Under the pieces are notes generated by a model, which saw nothing but the letters and a program-made list of their open reading frames with translations, made no database searches and was not told where the DNA came from. The translations under genes and the position numbers were made by a program. Shown here piece after piece: positions 24,825-33,057 of a stretch of 37,382 bases of DNA (position 1 is its first letter; each line of letters opens with the position of its first letter). The stretch is from Ornithomonoglobus_A sp034090805 (lineage in GTDB: Bacteria; Bacillota; Clostridia; UBA1381). Location: the NCBI GenBank assembly GCA_034090805.1, contig JAXDRV010000006.1:1-37382 (forward strand). The letters are read 5' to 3'.

Positions 24825-25283
24825 TCACATTTTATCTTCAATATACCTCAAAACACCTGAACAACCCTCATATACATCGTTCCATGTTGCGTCAAAATCT
24901 CCGGTATACCAAGGATCTGCCACATCTCCGGGACGGCTTGTAAACTCCATCAAAAGCGAAACCTTTTTATCGGGGTCGCCTCCTGTGAAGCGAGTCATGT
25001 TTTTAAGATTGTATCTGTCCATTGCAATAATGTAATCATAATACGAATAATCCGCCTTCGTCATTTGACGTGCGGTTTTTCCGTCGCAGTTAAGACCATG
25101 CTCCGCAAGCTTTCTTTTTGCCGGGGGATATACGGGATTCCCGATTTCCTCTGTGCTTGTTGCCGCAGAGGCTATTTCAAATTTATCCGATATACCCTTT
25201 TGATTTACTAAATCCTTCATCACAAATTCTGCCATTGGACTTCTGCATATATTCCCGTGGCAAACAAATAATATTTTTACCAT
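24825..25283 (-). CDS. Low-molecular-weight protein tyrosine phosphatase
   Basis: A 152-residue LMW-PTP. The P-loop CHGNICRS (nucleophile Cys8, Arg14) is at the N-terminus and the general acid Asp123 is in DPWYTGDF. It is probably cytosolic and dephosphorylates protein tyrosines, often those of exopolysaccharide kinases, or low-molecular-weight phospho-compounds. No tyrosine kinase gene is in the window. It is preceded by a long leader and a promoter overlapped by a Fur-like box. It lies downstream of the atp operon on the same strand. Confidence 0.93.
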   Translation of the reverse strand: MVKILFVCHGNICRSPMAEFVMKDLVNQKGISDKFEIASAATSTEEIGNPVYPPAKRKLAEHGLNCDGKTARQMTKADYSYYDYIIAMDRYNLKNMTRFTGGDPDKKVSLLMEFTSRPGDVADPWYTGDFDATWNDVYEGCSGVLRYIEDKM

Positions 25284-25420
25284 TGACGTAAACTCCTTAT
25301 TTTTGGTTTATCTTCCGTTATTTTTTTAAATTACCGTTTTACGGTATGTGTTCAGTATAACACCTTTAATAGAATGAAGGTGTCGGTTACGGAAGATTTG
25401 CCCGTGATATCGTTTTTGAT

Positions 25421-25462
25421 ATTAATGATAATCATTCTATCATGAAAACAAAATAAAGTCAA
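25421..25462 (-). promoter_or_regulatory. Promoter with Fur-like box upstream of the phosphatase
   Basis: Reading leftward: TTGACT (25457-25462), 17-bp spacer, TAGAAT (25434-25439). The plus-strand segment 25421-25439 (core AATGATAATCATT) matches the classic 19-bp Fur box at 15 of 19 positions and overlaps the -10. A 140-base leader follows, with an ACACCTT/AAGGTGT hairpin. A Fur-family repressor is inferred. Confidence 0.6.
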
Positions 25463-25509
25463 TACGTTATATCACATAAAATAAAAATTGAATTTTGTCG
25501 GGAATTATT

Positions 25510-25788
25510 TTAATAGGGGACATTATCGTCTGTCCACACGAAGCCGCATGATACAATTTTTGCCGTATTTCTTTTTATGCTTATAAAACCGCCTTTGCAT
25601 CTGGCGGTTTTAGCATTTCCGTTTTCAAGTGTTATTTTTACGGCACCTTCGTTGATGGGGGACACTAAATCAGCGTGACCTGCCAAAACGCACAAATCAC
25701 CCATTGCGGCACGGACGATTACTTTTTCCGCTTTGCCGTTGAAAAACAATCCGTCGGGCGTTACAATTTGCATATTAAATGTGCTCAT
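25510..25788 (-). CDS. atpC: ATP synthase epsilon subunit, short form
   Basis: The N-terminal beta-sandwich domain of F1 epsilon, from MQIVTPDG to the end of the sandwich, with the conserved LAGHADLVSPI. It has only 92 residues and stops where the C-terminal two-helix domain of the usual 130-140-residue subunit begins. That domain normally inhibits ATP hydrolysis. The sequence ends cleanly with a stop codon and no remnant of the helices downstream, so it may be a naturally short form. It overlaps atpD by 14 bp and is the last gene of the operon. Confidence 0.88.
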   Translation of the reverse strand: MSTFNMQIVTPDGLFFNGKAEKVIVRAAMGDLCVLAGHADLVSPINEGAVKITLENGNAKTARCKGGFISIKRNTAKIVSCGFVWTDDNVPY

Positions 25789-27172
25789 TTTCTGCCTCCG
25801 CTTTTTCTCTTACTTCATCGATTGTACCTGCGAATAAGAATGCCGATTCGGGAATATCATCGCATTTGCCGTCTATTATCTCACGAAATCCTCGTATTGT
25901 TTCCTTTATGGGAACGTACTTGCCCGCCATGCCGGTAAACTGCTCCGCAACGGTGAAAGGCTGCGACAGATATTTTTGTATTCTTCTGGCTCTTGCGACA
26001 AGCACCTTATCCTCGTCCGCAAGCTCATCCATGCCCATGATTGCGATTATATCCTGCAATTCCGCATATCGCTGCAAAATTCGCTGAACATCACGTGCGG
26101 TATTATAATGCTCCTCGCCGACGATTTCGGGAGAAAGCACTCGTGAAGTGGATTCAAGCGGATCAACTGCGGGATAAATACCGAGTGACGCTATCTGCCT
26201 CGAAAGGACGGTTGTTGCGTCAAGGTGCGCAAAGGTTGTCGCCGGGGCGGGATCGGTGAGGTCATCTGCCGGGACATATACCGCCTGGATTGAGGTTATT
26301 GAACCGTTCTTTGTCGAGGTTATGCGCTCTTGCAGTGCGCCCATTTCGGCTGAAAGCGTAGGCTGATAGCCAACTGCCGACGGAATACGTCCTATAAGTG
26401 CGCTGACCTCCGAGCCTGCTTGTGTGAAACGAAAAATGTTGTCTATAAATAAAAGAACATCTCTATGCTCCTTGTCACGGAAATATTCAGCCATGGTAAG
26501 ACCTGTAAGCGCAACTCTCATTCTTGCGCCCGGCGGCTCGTTCATCTGACCGTACACGAGTGCGGTTTTGGAAAGCACGCCGGAATCCTTCATTTCGTTA
26601 TATAAATCGTTTCCCTCTCTTGTTCTTTCGCCAACGCCCGCAAATACGCTTATACCGCCGTGCTCCTTTGCGATATTGTTTATAAGCTCCATAATAAGAA
26701 CGGTTTTGCCGACTCCGGCACCGCCGAACAGACCGATTTTACCGCCCTTTGAATACGGCGCAATGAGGTCAACGACCTTTATGCCCGTTTCGAAAATTTC
26801 CTCTGAGGGATTTTGCTGGTCATAGGCGGGTGCGTCACGGTGTATACACCATTTTTCTTTCGTTTCGGGTGCGGGCAGATTATCCACGGTGTCACCGAGA
26901 ACATTAAATATTCTGCCGAGTGTTTCATCGCCTACGGGAACGGTTATTCCCGTGCCGGTGTCAACAGCGTCCATGCCACGCACAAGCCCGTCGGTAGAGC
27001 TCATCGCTATACAGCGCACAACTCCGTCACCTACGTGCTGCAAGACCTCCGCAACTATCTTGTTATTGCCGTTTCTGATTTCAATCGCATTTAACAGCTC
27101 CGGAAGGTTATCCTCGTCAAAGCGTATGTCTAAAACAGGTCCTATAATTTGTGTTATCTTACCTATATTCAT
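25775..27172 (-). CDS. atpD: ATP synthase beta subunit
   Basis: Catalytic subunit of F1. Walker A GGAGVGKT is at residues 150-157, the catalytic Glu182 is in GVGERTREG, and Walker B is LLFIDNIFRF. The DELADEDK motif, the equivalent of DELSEED that contacts gamma and epsilon, is near residue 380. 465 residues is normal. It follows atpG by 22 bp and overlaps atpC. Confidence 0.97.
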   Translation of the reverse strand: MNIGKITQIIGPVLDIRFDEDNLPELLNAIEIRNGNNKIVAEVLQHVGDGVVRCIAMSSTDGLVRGMDAVDTGTGITVPVGDETLGRIFNVLGDTVDNLPAPETKEKWCIHRDAPAYDQQNPSEEIFETGIKVVDLIAPYSKGGKIGLFGGAGVGKTVLIMELINNIAKEHGGISVFAGVGERTREGNDLYNEMKDSGVLSKTALVYGQMNEPPGARMRVALTGLTMAEYFRDKEHRDVLLFIDNIFRFTQAGSEVSALIGRIPSAVGYQPTLSAEMGALQERITSTKNGSITSIQAVYVPADDLTDPAPATTFAHLDATTVLSRQIASLGIYPAVDPLESTSRVLSPEIVGEEHYNTARDVQRILQRYAELQDIIAIMGMDELADEDKVLVARARRIQKYLSQPFTVAEQFTGMAGKYVPIKETIRGFREIIDGKCDDIPESAFLFAGTIDEVREKAEAENEHI

Positions 27173-27194
27173 GTCAGTTCATTCCTTTTAAATA

Positions 27195-28067
27195 TTAATG
27201 GGGGAGGCTTGCACCTGAAACGATTTCAGTCAGCTCCTGCGTCACGGCAGCCTGTCTTGCTCTGTTGTATTCAAGCGTAAGACGGTCAAGCATTTCCTGC
27301 GCATTATCCGTTGCCGCCTCCATTGCGTTGCGCCTTGCTGCCGTTTCAGAGGTCACCGATTCCGTAACAGCACCGTAGACCATTCCCGAAAGATAATAGG
27401 GGATAATACTCTCAAAAGCTCCTTCTGCATCAGGTTCGTAAATTGTCACACTTGTTTTAGTGTCCCTGCGCATAAATGATTTAGTGTCCCTGCGTATGGG
27501 AGATTTAGTGTCCCTTTTTGAAAGTGGCAGCAGCCTTATGGTTTGCGGTTCCTGAGTAAGCATATTCTTAAAGGCTGTATAAGAAATATAAAGGCTTGTG
27601 AAATCTCCCTTTTTGTAAGCTGCGGCAAGTAAATCGCCTATTCGGCGGCAGTCCTCAAATTCAATATCGGCGGCTTTTTCGTATTCATCCATAAACATTT
27701 TATAATCCGAGAAATACTCCGCCGCTTTTTTGCCGATAGGGAATATTATATCGTCTGTATTAAAATTGAGTGATTTGAACAGGTTGTGATTATATCCGCC
27801 AGCAAGACCTCTGTCGCCCGCAATTACAATATGACATTTTCTTCCCTCACGCTCACGGGTGAAAACAGATGAAAAGTCAAGATTATCGGCGGTGATTTCA
27901 TCAAGAGTTTCCCGCAGTATATTAAAATACGGCTTGGATTTTTCAATCCGATCCGTCATTTTCTTCATACGGGACGCTGCCACAAGCTGCATCGCATGAG
28001 TGATTTGCATTGTGCCTTGTATGCTTTTTATCCTTGTTTTTATTTGCTTCATTGATGTGGCGGACAT
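27195..28067 (-). CDS. atpG: ATP synthase gamma subunit with repeat insertion
   Basis: Central-stalk subunit. The N-terminal coiled coil (IKTRIKSIQGTMQITHAMQL) and the C-terminal helix (LTLEYNRARQAAVTQELTEI) that form the rotor shaft are intact. At residues 184-207, in a surface loop of the globular domain, three tandem 8-residue units (K/R-R-D-T-K-S/T-x-x) are inserted, encoded by 24-bp repeats. The frame is preserved, giving 290 residues. The start ATG at 28067 is preceded by AAGGAG, four bases after atpA. Confidence 0.94.
   Translation of the reverse strand: MSATSMKQIKTRIKSIQGTMQITHAMQLVAASRMKKMTDRIEKSKPYFNILRETLDEITADNLDFSSVFTREREGRKCHIVIAGDRGLAGGYNHNLFKSLNFNTDDIIFPIGKKAAEYFSDYKMFMDEYEKAADIEFEDCRRIGDLLAAAYKKGDFTSLYISYTAFKNMLTQEPQTIRLLPLSKRDTKSPIRRDTKSFMRRDTKTSVTIYEPDAEGAFESIIPYYLSGMVYGAVTESVTSETAARRNAMEAATDNAQEMLDRLTLEYNRARQAAVTQELTEIVSGASLPH
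27447..27518 (-). repeat. Three 24-bp tandem repeats within atpG
   Basis: On the plus strand each unit has TTTAGTGTCCC at its core. The units encode KRDTKSPI, RRDTKSFM and RRDTKTSV. The 13-mer GATTTAGTGTCCC also occurs in atpC in opposite orientation (near 25663). Confidence 0.8.
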
Positions 28068-28071
28068 TGCT

Positions 28072-29568
28072 CTACTCCTTGAATTTTAATACACATTCTT
28101 CAATCGCTTTTCTTAGCTTTTGCTCGGTTTCCTTTGTCATATCGCCGCTGCTTTCGATTTCGTCGATTATATCGTGCGCATTGTTTTCAATATATTCAAA
28201 AAGAACATTTTCAAATTCCTTTATCTTTTTTATCGGAATATCCTCCGTCATATCGTTTACAACGGCGTAAATAACAGCTATCTGCAATGATACACGAATC
28301 GGTGAATTTCTGTCCTGCTTTAATACCTCAACAATCCTTTCGCCCTTTGCAAGGTGTTTTTTTGTGTCGGCGTCAAGGTCGGAACCAAACTGCGCAAATG
28401 CCTGCAATTCCCTGTACTGTGAATATGACAGCTTAAGACTGCCCGCAACTTTTTTCATTGCCTTTATCTGTGCGTTGCCGCCGACTCTTGATACGCTTAT
28501 TCCCGGATTTACGGCAGGCATAACTCCTGCGTGAAACAGCTCTGTTTCGAGAAAAATCTGTCCGTCTGTAATAGAAATCACATTCGTGGGAATATACGCC
28601 GAAACGTCACCCGCCTGTGTTTCGATAATGGGCATAGCCGTAAGCGACCCGCCGCCCAAGTCGTCCGAAAGCCGTGCAGCTCTTTCGAGAAGCCTTGAAT
28701 GAAGATAAAACACATCTCCGGGATATGCTTCTCGTCCGGGAGAGCGCCGTAACAGCAATGACAGCGCACGGTACGCTACGGCGTGCTTCGATAAATCGTC
28801 ATAGACAATCAGAGCGTCTTTGCCGTTATACATAAATTCCTCGCCCATGGCGCAGCCTGCATACGGTGCAATATATTGCAGTGCGGGCGCGTCGGATGCA
28901 GTTGCGGAAACTACAATCGTATAATCCATGGCTCCGTTTCTTTCAAGACGTTCAACTATCTGAGCCACGGTTGAACGCTTCTGACCTATTGCGACATAAA
29001 TACAGTAAACACCCTTGCCCCGCTGATTTATAATAGTGTCAACGGCAATCGCACTTTTTCCTGTTTGCCTGTCGCCTATTAACAGTTCTCGCTGTCCGCG
29101 TCCTATCGGTATCATGGAGTCGATTGCTTTAATGCCTGTCTGCAAGGGTATGCTTACCGATTTTCTTTCTATTATTCCGGACGCATTTGTCTCAACGGGT
29201 CTGCGTTTTTGCGAATTTATTGCGCCTTTGTCATCGATGGGACTGCCGAGTGCATCAACCACTCTTCCGAGTAATTCTTCACCTACCGGCACATTGACAA
29301 CCTCGCCCGTTCGCCGCGCGGGTGAGCCTTCCTTTATTTCCGTATCGTCACCTAAAATAACAACACTGACAAAATCCGTTTCAAGGTTTAAAGCCATAGA
29401 CATAACGCCGCCAGAAAGCTCAATAAGCTCTCCCGCCATACAGTTTGCCAATCCGTGTATGCGTGCGATACCGTCACCGACCTCTATGACATAGCCGGTT
29501 TCGTCCTCGCTTATGACGCTTTCGTAATTTTTAATGCGGTCTTTTATAATTCCGATTAGTTCCTGCAT
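28072..29568 (-). CDS. atpA: ATP synthase alpha subunit
   Basis: Regulatory nucleotide-binding subunit of F1. Walker A GDRQTGKS is at residues 165-172 and the Walker B-type LIVYDDLSKHA follows. The SYSQYRELQAFAQFGSDLD segment near the C-terminal domain is typical of alpha. 498 residues is normal. GGAG sits before the ATG; it lies 10 bp after atpH and 4 bp before atpG. Confidence 0.97.
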   Translation of the reverse strand: MQELIGIIKDRIKNYESVISEDETGYVIEVGDGIARIHGLANCMAGELIELSGGVMSMALNLETDFVSVVILGDDTEIKEGSPARRTGEVVNVPVGEELLGRVVDALGSPIDDKGAINSQKRRPVETNASGIIERKSVSIPLQTGIKAIDSMIPIGRGQRELLIGDRQTGKSAIAVDTIINQRGKGVYCIYVAIGQKRSTVAQIVERLERNGAMDYTIVVSATASDAPALQYIAPYAGCAMGEEFMYNGKDALIVYDDLSKHAVAYRALSLLLRRSPGREAYPGDVFYLHSRLLERAARLSDDLGGGSLTAMPIIETQAGDVSAYIPTNVISITDGQIFLETELFHAGVMPAVNPGISVSRVGGNAQIKAMKKVAGSLKLSYSQYRELQAFAQFGSDLDADTKKHLAKGERIVEVLKQDRNSPIRVSLQIAVIYAVVNDMTEDIPIKKIKEFENVLFEYIENNAHDIIDEIESSGDMTKETEQKLRKAIEECVLKFKE

Positions 29569-29578
29569 TGCTCTGCTC

Positions 29579-30106
29579 CTAATTCGCTATAGTTTTTCGC
29601 AAGGTGTTCAATTCGTTAATAACACTTGCGTCAATGCTCATATTGTCTGTTTTTATGATTATTCCGCCTATGCAGCTATGGTCAATTTTGCGTTTCAGAA
29701 TAATCTTTCCGCCTGTTTTTTTCTCCAGTTTTTTAACAAGCCTCGCCGCAAGCGTTTCACTCATCGGCTTAGCTGTCGTGACATGGACTACACGTATATT
29801 GTTGTCCCGGTTATATTGTCTTTCAAATTCCTTCAAGCATTCGTCAAGACAGTGTACCATGTGCTTTTCGGAAAGCAGCTTTATAAAATTAAGCATATAT
29901 CCGTTTACTCTGCCGAAAAAGTCCTCGTTCAGAATTGCCATAAGCTCTCTGCGGGGGATTTGCGGAGAGTCGAGAATTTTTACATAGTCCGGGTGTTCCT
30001 TAAACAATGTATTCAGTTTCTTTAGTTCGCTTAATATTTCTTCGCTTATTTTTTCATCTTTTGCAAGCTCATAAAGTGACTCGCCGTAAATTCTTGCGTC
30101 AGACAT
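29579..30106 (-). CDS. atpH: ATP synthase delta subunit
   Basis: Peripheral-stalk subunit (OSCP type), 175 residues. The N-terminal six-helix bundle starts with DARIYGESLYELAKDE, and the C-terminal domain has the conserved GGIIIKTDNMSIDASVINEL. AGGAGG precedes the ATG. Its link to atpF is interrupted by the 246-bp insertion at 30136-30381, unlike the tight spacing in the rest of the operon. Confidence 0.93.
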   Translation of the reverse strand: MSDARIYGESLYELAKDEKISEEILSELKKLNTLFKEHPDYVKILDSPQIPRRELMAILNEDFFGRVNGYMLNFIKLLSEKHMVHCLDECLKEFERQYNRDNNIRVVHVTTAKPMSETLAARLVKKLEKKTGGKIILKRKIDHSCIGGIIIKTDNMSIDASVINELNTLRKTIAN

Positions 30107-30135
30107 TTTATTAAGCCTCCTTTTTATCCGTTATA

Positions 30136-30381
30136 TTAGGCAATTGTGAAATATCGGTTTGGGATTTGAGATATTTTTAGATTACGGAGCGGCAGGGACA
30201 CCGCCCCCTACACACCGAAACTCAATCCGAAACATCACAAATTCTGTGAAGGCCGTAACGAGTCTATAGGGTTTGAGAGTGTTTTTGAGTTTGTTCGGAC
30301 GAGTTACCGCAAGGGATGTTTGAGTACGAATAAAATCAAAAATACTCTCAAATCCCAAACCGACGTTTTACAATTGTCTAA
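30136..30381. mobile_element. MITE between atpF and atpH
   Basis: A 246-bp non-coding unit with terminal inverted repeats of about 48 bp. The left end reads GGCAATTGTGAAATATCGG and then TTTGGGATTTGAGA; the right end inverted reads GACAATTGTAAAACGTCGG with the same continuation. Both ends border TA, as in Tc1/mariner or IS630-type insertions. A degenerate inner copy of the subterminal motif (GTTTGAGAGTGTTTTTGAG, 30271-30289) is present. No transposase is encoded, so it depended on one elsewhere. Confidence 0.85.
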
Positions 30382-30385
30382 ACCG

Positions 30386-30889
30386 CTATAATCTGTCTAT
30401 TATGCCCGATATAATATCCTCGTTCGTTTTTTCGTCAATTTCCCGTTTTAAAATTTTTTCCGCTGCGTCAACGGCGATGGAGGCGATTTCGGACTTCATC
30501 TCATTCATAGCATTCTTTCCGTCAGCTTCGATTTGCTTACGGGATTTCTCTATTATTCGTCTTGCCTCGGCGTTTGCTTCTCCGACTATTGAGCTTGAAC
30601 GCTCATTTGCCGTATTTACTGCCGATTTGATGATACCGTCGGCTTCGACTTTGGCGGAGTATAATTTGTTTTCGTACTCCGCTTTTATTTTGTTTGCCGT
30701 CACGGCTGCTTGCTCGGCGGCACTGTACTCGCTCTCGATCTGTGCCGCACGCTCCTCCAAGACCTTGTTTACGGGCTTAAACAGAAATTTTTTTAACAGT
30801 AAAAACAATATTACAAGGTTCGCCCATGTAAATATCATTGTCCATACATCAAGCGATACAAACGGTAAATAGTTATCCAATTTGCTCAC
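30386..30889 (-). CDS. atpF: ATP synthase b subunit
   Basis: Peripheral-stalk subunit, 167 residues. One N-terminal membrane helix (about residues 15-34) is followed by the VNKVLEERAAQIESEY turn and a long charged coiled coil with Ala-rich heptads. It starts four bases after the atpE stop. The stop lies only four bases from the right end of the MITE. Confidence 0.94.
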   Translation of the reverse strand: MSKLDNYLPFVSLDVWTMIFTWANLVILFLLLKKFLFKPVNKVLEERAAQIESEYSAAEQAAVTANKIKAEYENKLYSAKVEADGIIKSAVNTANERSSSIVGEANAEARRIIEKSRKQIEADGKNAMNEMKSEIASIAVDAAEKILKREIDEKTNEDIISGIIDRL

Positions 30890-30893
30890 CCTC

Positions 30894-31148
30894 TTAAAGC
30901 ATACCTATCAGTGGATTTGCGAACAGCAAAATCAATGCCACCACTAAGCCGTAAATACCCGTTGACTCCGCAACCGCGCAGCCGAAAAGCATTGTCGATG
31001 TTATCGCACCTTTCGCCTCAGGCTGTCTGCCGACTGCCTCGGCGGCTTTTCCTGCCGCAAAGCCCTGTCCGATACCGGGGCCGACACCCGCTATCATTGC
31101 AAGTCCCGCGCCGATTGCCGACGCTGCCAATACTATTGCTCTTTCCAT
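30894..31148 (-). CDS. atpE: ATP synthase c subunit with sodium-type site
   Basis: Proteolipid ring subunit of 84 residues with two membrane helices. The carboxylate is Glu61 in VAESTGIY. The residues that coordinate Na+ in Ilyobacter and related bacteria (Gln32, Val63, Glu65, Ser66, with Thr67 beside them) correspond exactly to Gln28, Val59, Glu61, Ser62 and Thr63 here, all offset by four. A sodium-coupled enzyme is therefore predicted. The RQPEAKG loop that contacts gamma and epsilon is intact. Confidence 0.95.
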   Translation of the reverse strand: MERAIVLAASAIGAGLAMIAGVGPGIGQGFAAGKAAEAVGRQPEAKGAITSTMLFGCAVAESTGIYGLVVALILLFANPLIGML

Positions 31149-31163
31149 AATGCTCCTCCTTAT

Positions 31164-31898
31164 CTATTCTCCGCTGCTCTTTATAAATACCATTGTCAGC
31201 ATACATAAAATGTACGCCTGCAAAAAGCTCGTAAATAAATCAAAATACACCGACAACACCGCAGGCAGACCTACCTGTAAAATCGGTACAGCCGCCAAAA
31301 ACCCACTCGGCACCCATTTTAATACCGCCGCCGACAGGCTCGCAAGTCCTCCGTACACAAGCGAGGTTATAACAAGTCCCGCAGCAATGTTTCCGAAATG
31401 ACGGAAGGTCATCGAAATTGGGTTTGCAATCTCGCTTATGATATTAAGCGGAGTGATGAACGCTACCGGCTCAGAGAATGATTTAATCCAGCCGAAAACG
31501 CCGTGATGCTTTATATTGTTTGCCTGTATCATAATAAAGGTTATAATCGTCCACGCAAATATAACGCTTAAATCCGCCGTGTAAGGGCGCATTGCGAGAA
31601 GCGATGACAGACTGCCGACTATCGACAGTATAAACAGCGTGCCGATGTAAGGCGAAAAATCGGAATACTCACTGCCCATATTGTCCGTTACCAAATCATT
31701 CAGCATTGTCACAAGCTTTTCAAGCGCAAGCTGCCTTTTTGACGGATGACGTACCTTTAAATTTCGGGTGAGAATTGATGATAAAATCACCAGCGCCGCC
31801 ATAATCGCCCACATATTTACGATGCTTTCCGTCACATGTATACCGCCCCAAATCGGGATTGTGAATATTATTTTAGGCCCGTTCATCTTTATCCCCAT
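31164..31898 (-). CDS. atpB: ATP synthase a subunit
   Basis: Ion-channel subunit of Fo, 244 residues, with about five or six membrane helices. The essential Arg is in NPISMTFRHFGNIAAG, the family signature. The start is either ATG 31898 or the internal ATG 31886, since the purine-rich stretch GGGGATAAAG precedes the latter. It overlaps atpI by 26 bp. Confidence 0.94.
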   Translation of the reverse strand: MGIKMNGPKIIFTIPIWGGIHVTESIVNMWAIMAALVILSSILTRNLKVRHPSKRQLALEKLVTMLNDLVTDNMGSEYSDFSPYIGTLFILSIVGSLSSLLAMRPYTADLSVIFAWTIITFIMIQANNIKHHGVFGWIKSFSEPVAFITPLNIISEIANPISMTFRHFGNIAAGLVITSLVYGGLASLSAAVLKWVPSGFLAAVPILQVGLPAVLSVYFDLFTSFLQAYILCMLTMVFIKSSGE

Positions 31899-32265
31899 TC
31901 CTTCTTCTGATGCCGTTCAGGATAAATATCGACGCTTGGGGAAACAACAGCGGAATTATTACGCACACGTAATTAAGATATTCTGCCTTCATAGCCCAAA
32001 TTACCGCAAGTGCAATAATTCCCAGACGCAGAATATATCCAAAGCCGGTAAATCCTGCCGCTGCGCCTTTTCCGTGCATACACAATTCAAGTATAATACC
32101 CATAAGAGCAAAATTCACGATTGCGATTGCACACCCTAAAAGTGTTCCCCAAAGCGCAGGCAATCCGAAATATCCGACCACAGATGCTATAATAAATTGC
32201 ATTGTCCCCATCGCAAGGGTCAGCAGTCCTACATTTCTTATTTCCTTTAATAATACCCGCGACAT
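31873..32265 (-). CDS. atpI: ATP synthase subunit I (AtpI-like)
   Basis: A 130-residue protein with four hydrophobic segments, in the standard first position of the operon and overlapping atpB. AtpI helps assemble the c ring in several bacteria. The sequence is weakly conserved; position and topology support the call. AGGAGG stands before the ATG. I found no convincing promoter in 32266-32430. Confidence 0.78.
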   Translation of the reverse strand: MSRVLLKEIRNVGLLTLAMGTMQFIIASVVGYFGLPALWGTLLGCAIAIVNFALMGIILELCMHGKGAAAGFTGFGYILRLGIIALAVIWAMKAEYLNYVCVIIPLLFPQASIFILNGIRRRNGDKDERA

Positions 32266-32432
32266 TCCACATCCTCCTGTTTGCCGTTGAAACGATTGCT
32301 CTTTGCCTATTTTATGTAAAGATTGCGGTTATGATACATAAATGAGAAATATATCAATGTAAAATACTGTAACCGCAAGTAGGTATCCGAGCAGAAACGG
32401 ATTTTGTATATATAGTTTAACATAACAAAAAA

Positions 32433-32461
32433 AGAAACGGAATATACAAAACTCCGTTTCT
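32433..32461 (-). terminator. Terminator of the TetR gene
   Basis: Stem AGAAACGGA / TCCGTTTCT with an 11-base loop. On the minus strand it is followed by TTTTTTT, so it ends the leftward TetR transcript and insulates the atp operon. Confidence 0.85.
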
Positions 32462-32484
32462 GTCTTTACAAAATCATTAAAGTG

Positions 32485-33015
32485 TCAAAAATTAAATAAA
32501 ATCACTTTCGTTTCAAGCAGCCGAATAAGCTGTTCGGCTGCACGTTCGATATTATTGTCCTTTCGTTCGCATAAACCCTTTATATATCCCACGATTGCAA
32601 AAGAATAGAAGTCAAGCGCCGTTTCAAGTTCGTACTTCGTGATTCTTATATCGTCGCTTTTGTCATATAGGTTTAACAGATATTCACGCACGGTTTTGAT
32701 TAAAATACGTTCTACCGTATAGCGTTCCTTTGAGTTTAACATACTCATTATAATATCATATCTGTCAAACATCATTTGAAGGAGCAGCTTAGTTGCCGTC
32801 TGAGGGTTTTCCGCATTTTGAGTATCCTCAAGCACCGTCTTGCAGCCCTCGCTCATTATCCATTCGATTAAATCGAATACATCGCAAAAGTGATAATAAA
32901 AACTCTGGCGAGTTATCCCACATCCGTCTACGATGTCCTTTATTGTGATTTTATCTATGTTTTTCTTCTTTAGCAGTTCTAAATATGTATCGGCTATCAG
33001 CCGCTTATTATCCAT
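32485..33015 (-). CDS. TetR-family regulator
   Basis: A 176-residue TetR/AcrR-type regulator. The N-terminal HTH (about residues 5-50) has ITIKDIVDGCGITRQSFYYHF with the family's typical FYYHF end. The C-terminal helical domain resembles the DhaS-like TetR group. The ATG at 33015 is preferred over the TTG at 33024, since AGGAG lies 9 bases before it. It sits 42 bp downstream of dgt on the same strand and may be co-transcribed with it. The target is unknown. Confidence 0.85.
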   Translation of the reverse strand: MDNKRLIADTYLELLKKKNIDKITIKDIVDGCGITRQSFYYHFCDVFDLIEWIMSEGCKTVLEDTQNAENPQTATKLLLQMMFDRYDIIMSMLNSKERYTVERILIKTVREYLLNLYDKSDDIRITKYELETALDFYSFAIVGYIKGLCERKDNNIERAAEQLIRLLETKVILFNF

Positions 33016-33057
33016 AGCCACCAACTCCTGTGAGATTTCATTTATCGCCCTGTTTCG

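Noticed and set aside
27447..27518. The three 24-bp repeats as a mini CRISPR array.
   Set aside because: The units are contiguous with no spacers and lie in frame within atpG. No cas gene is present.
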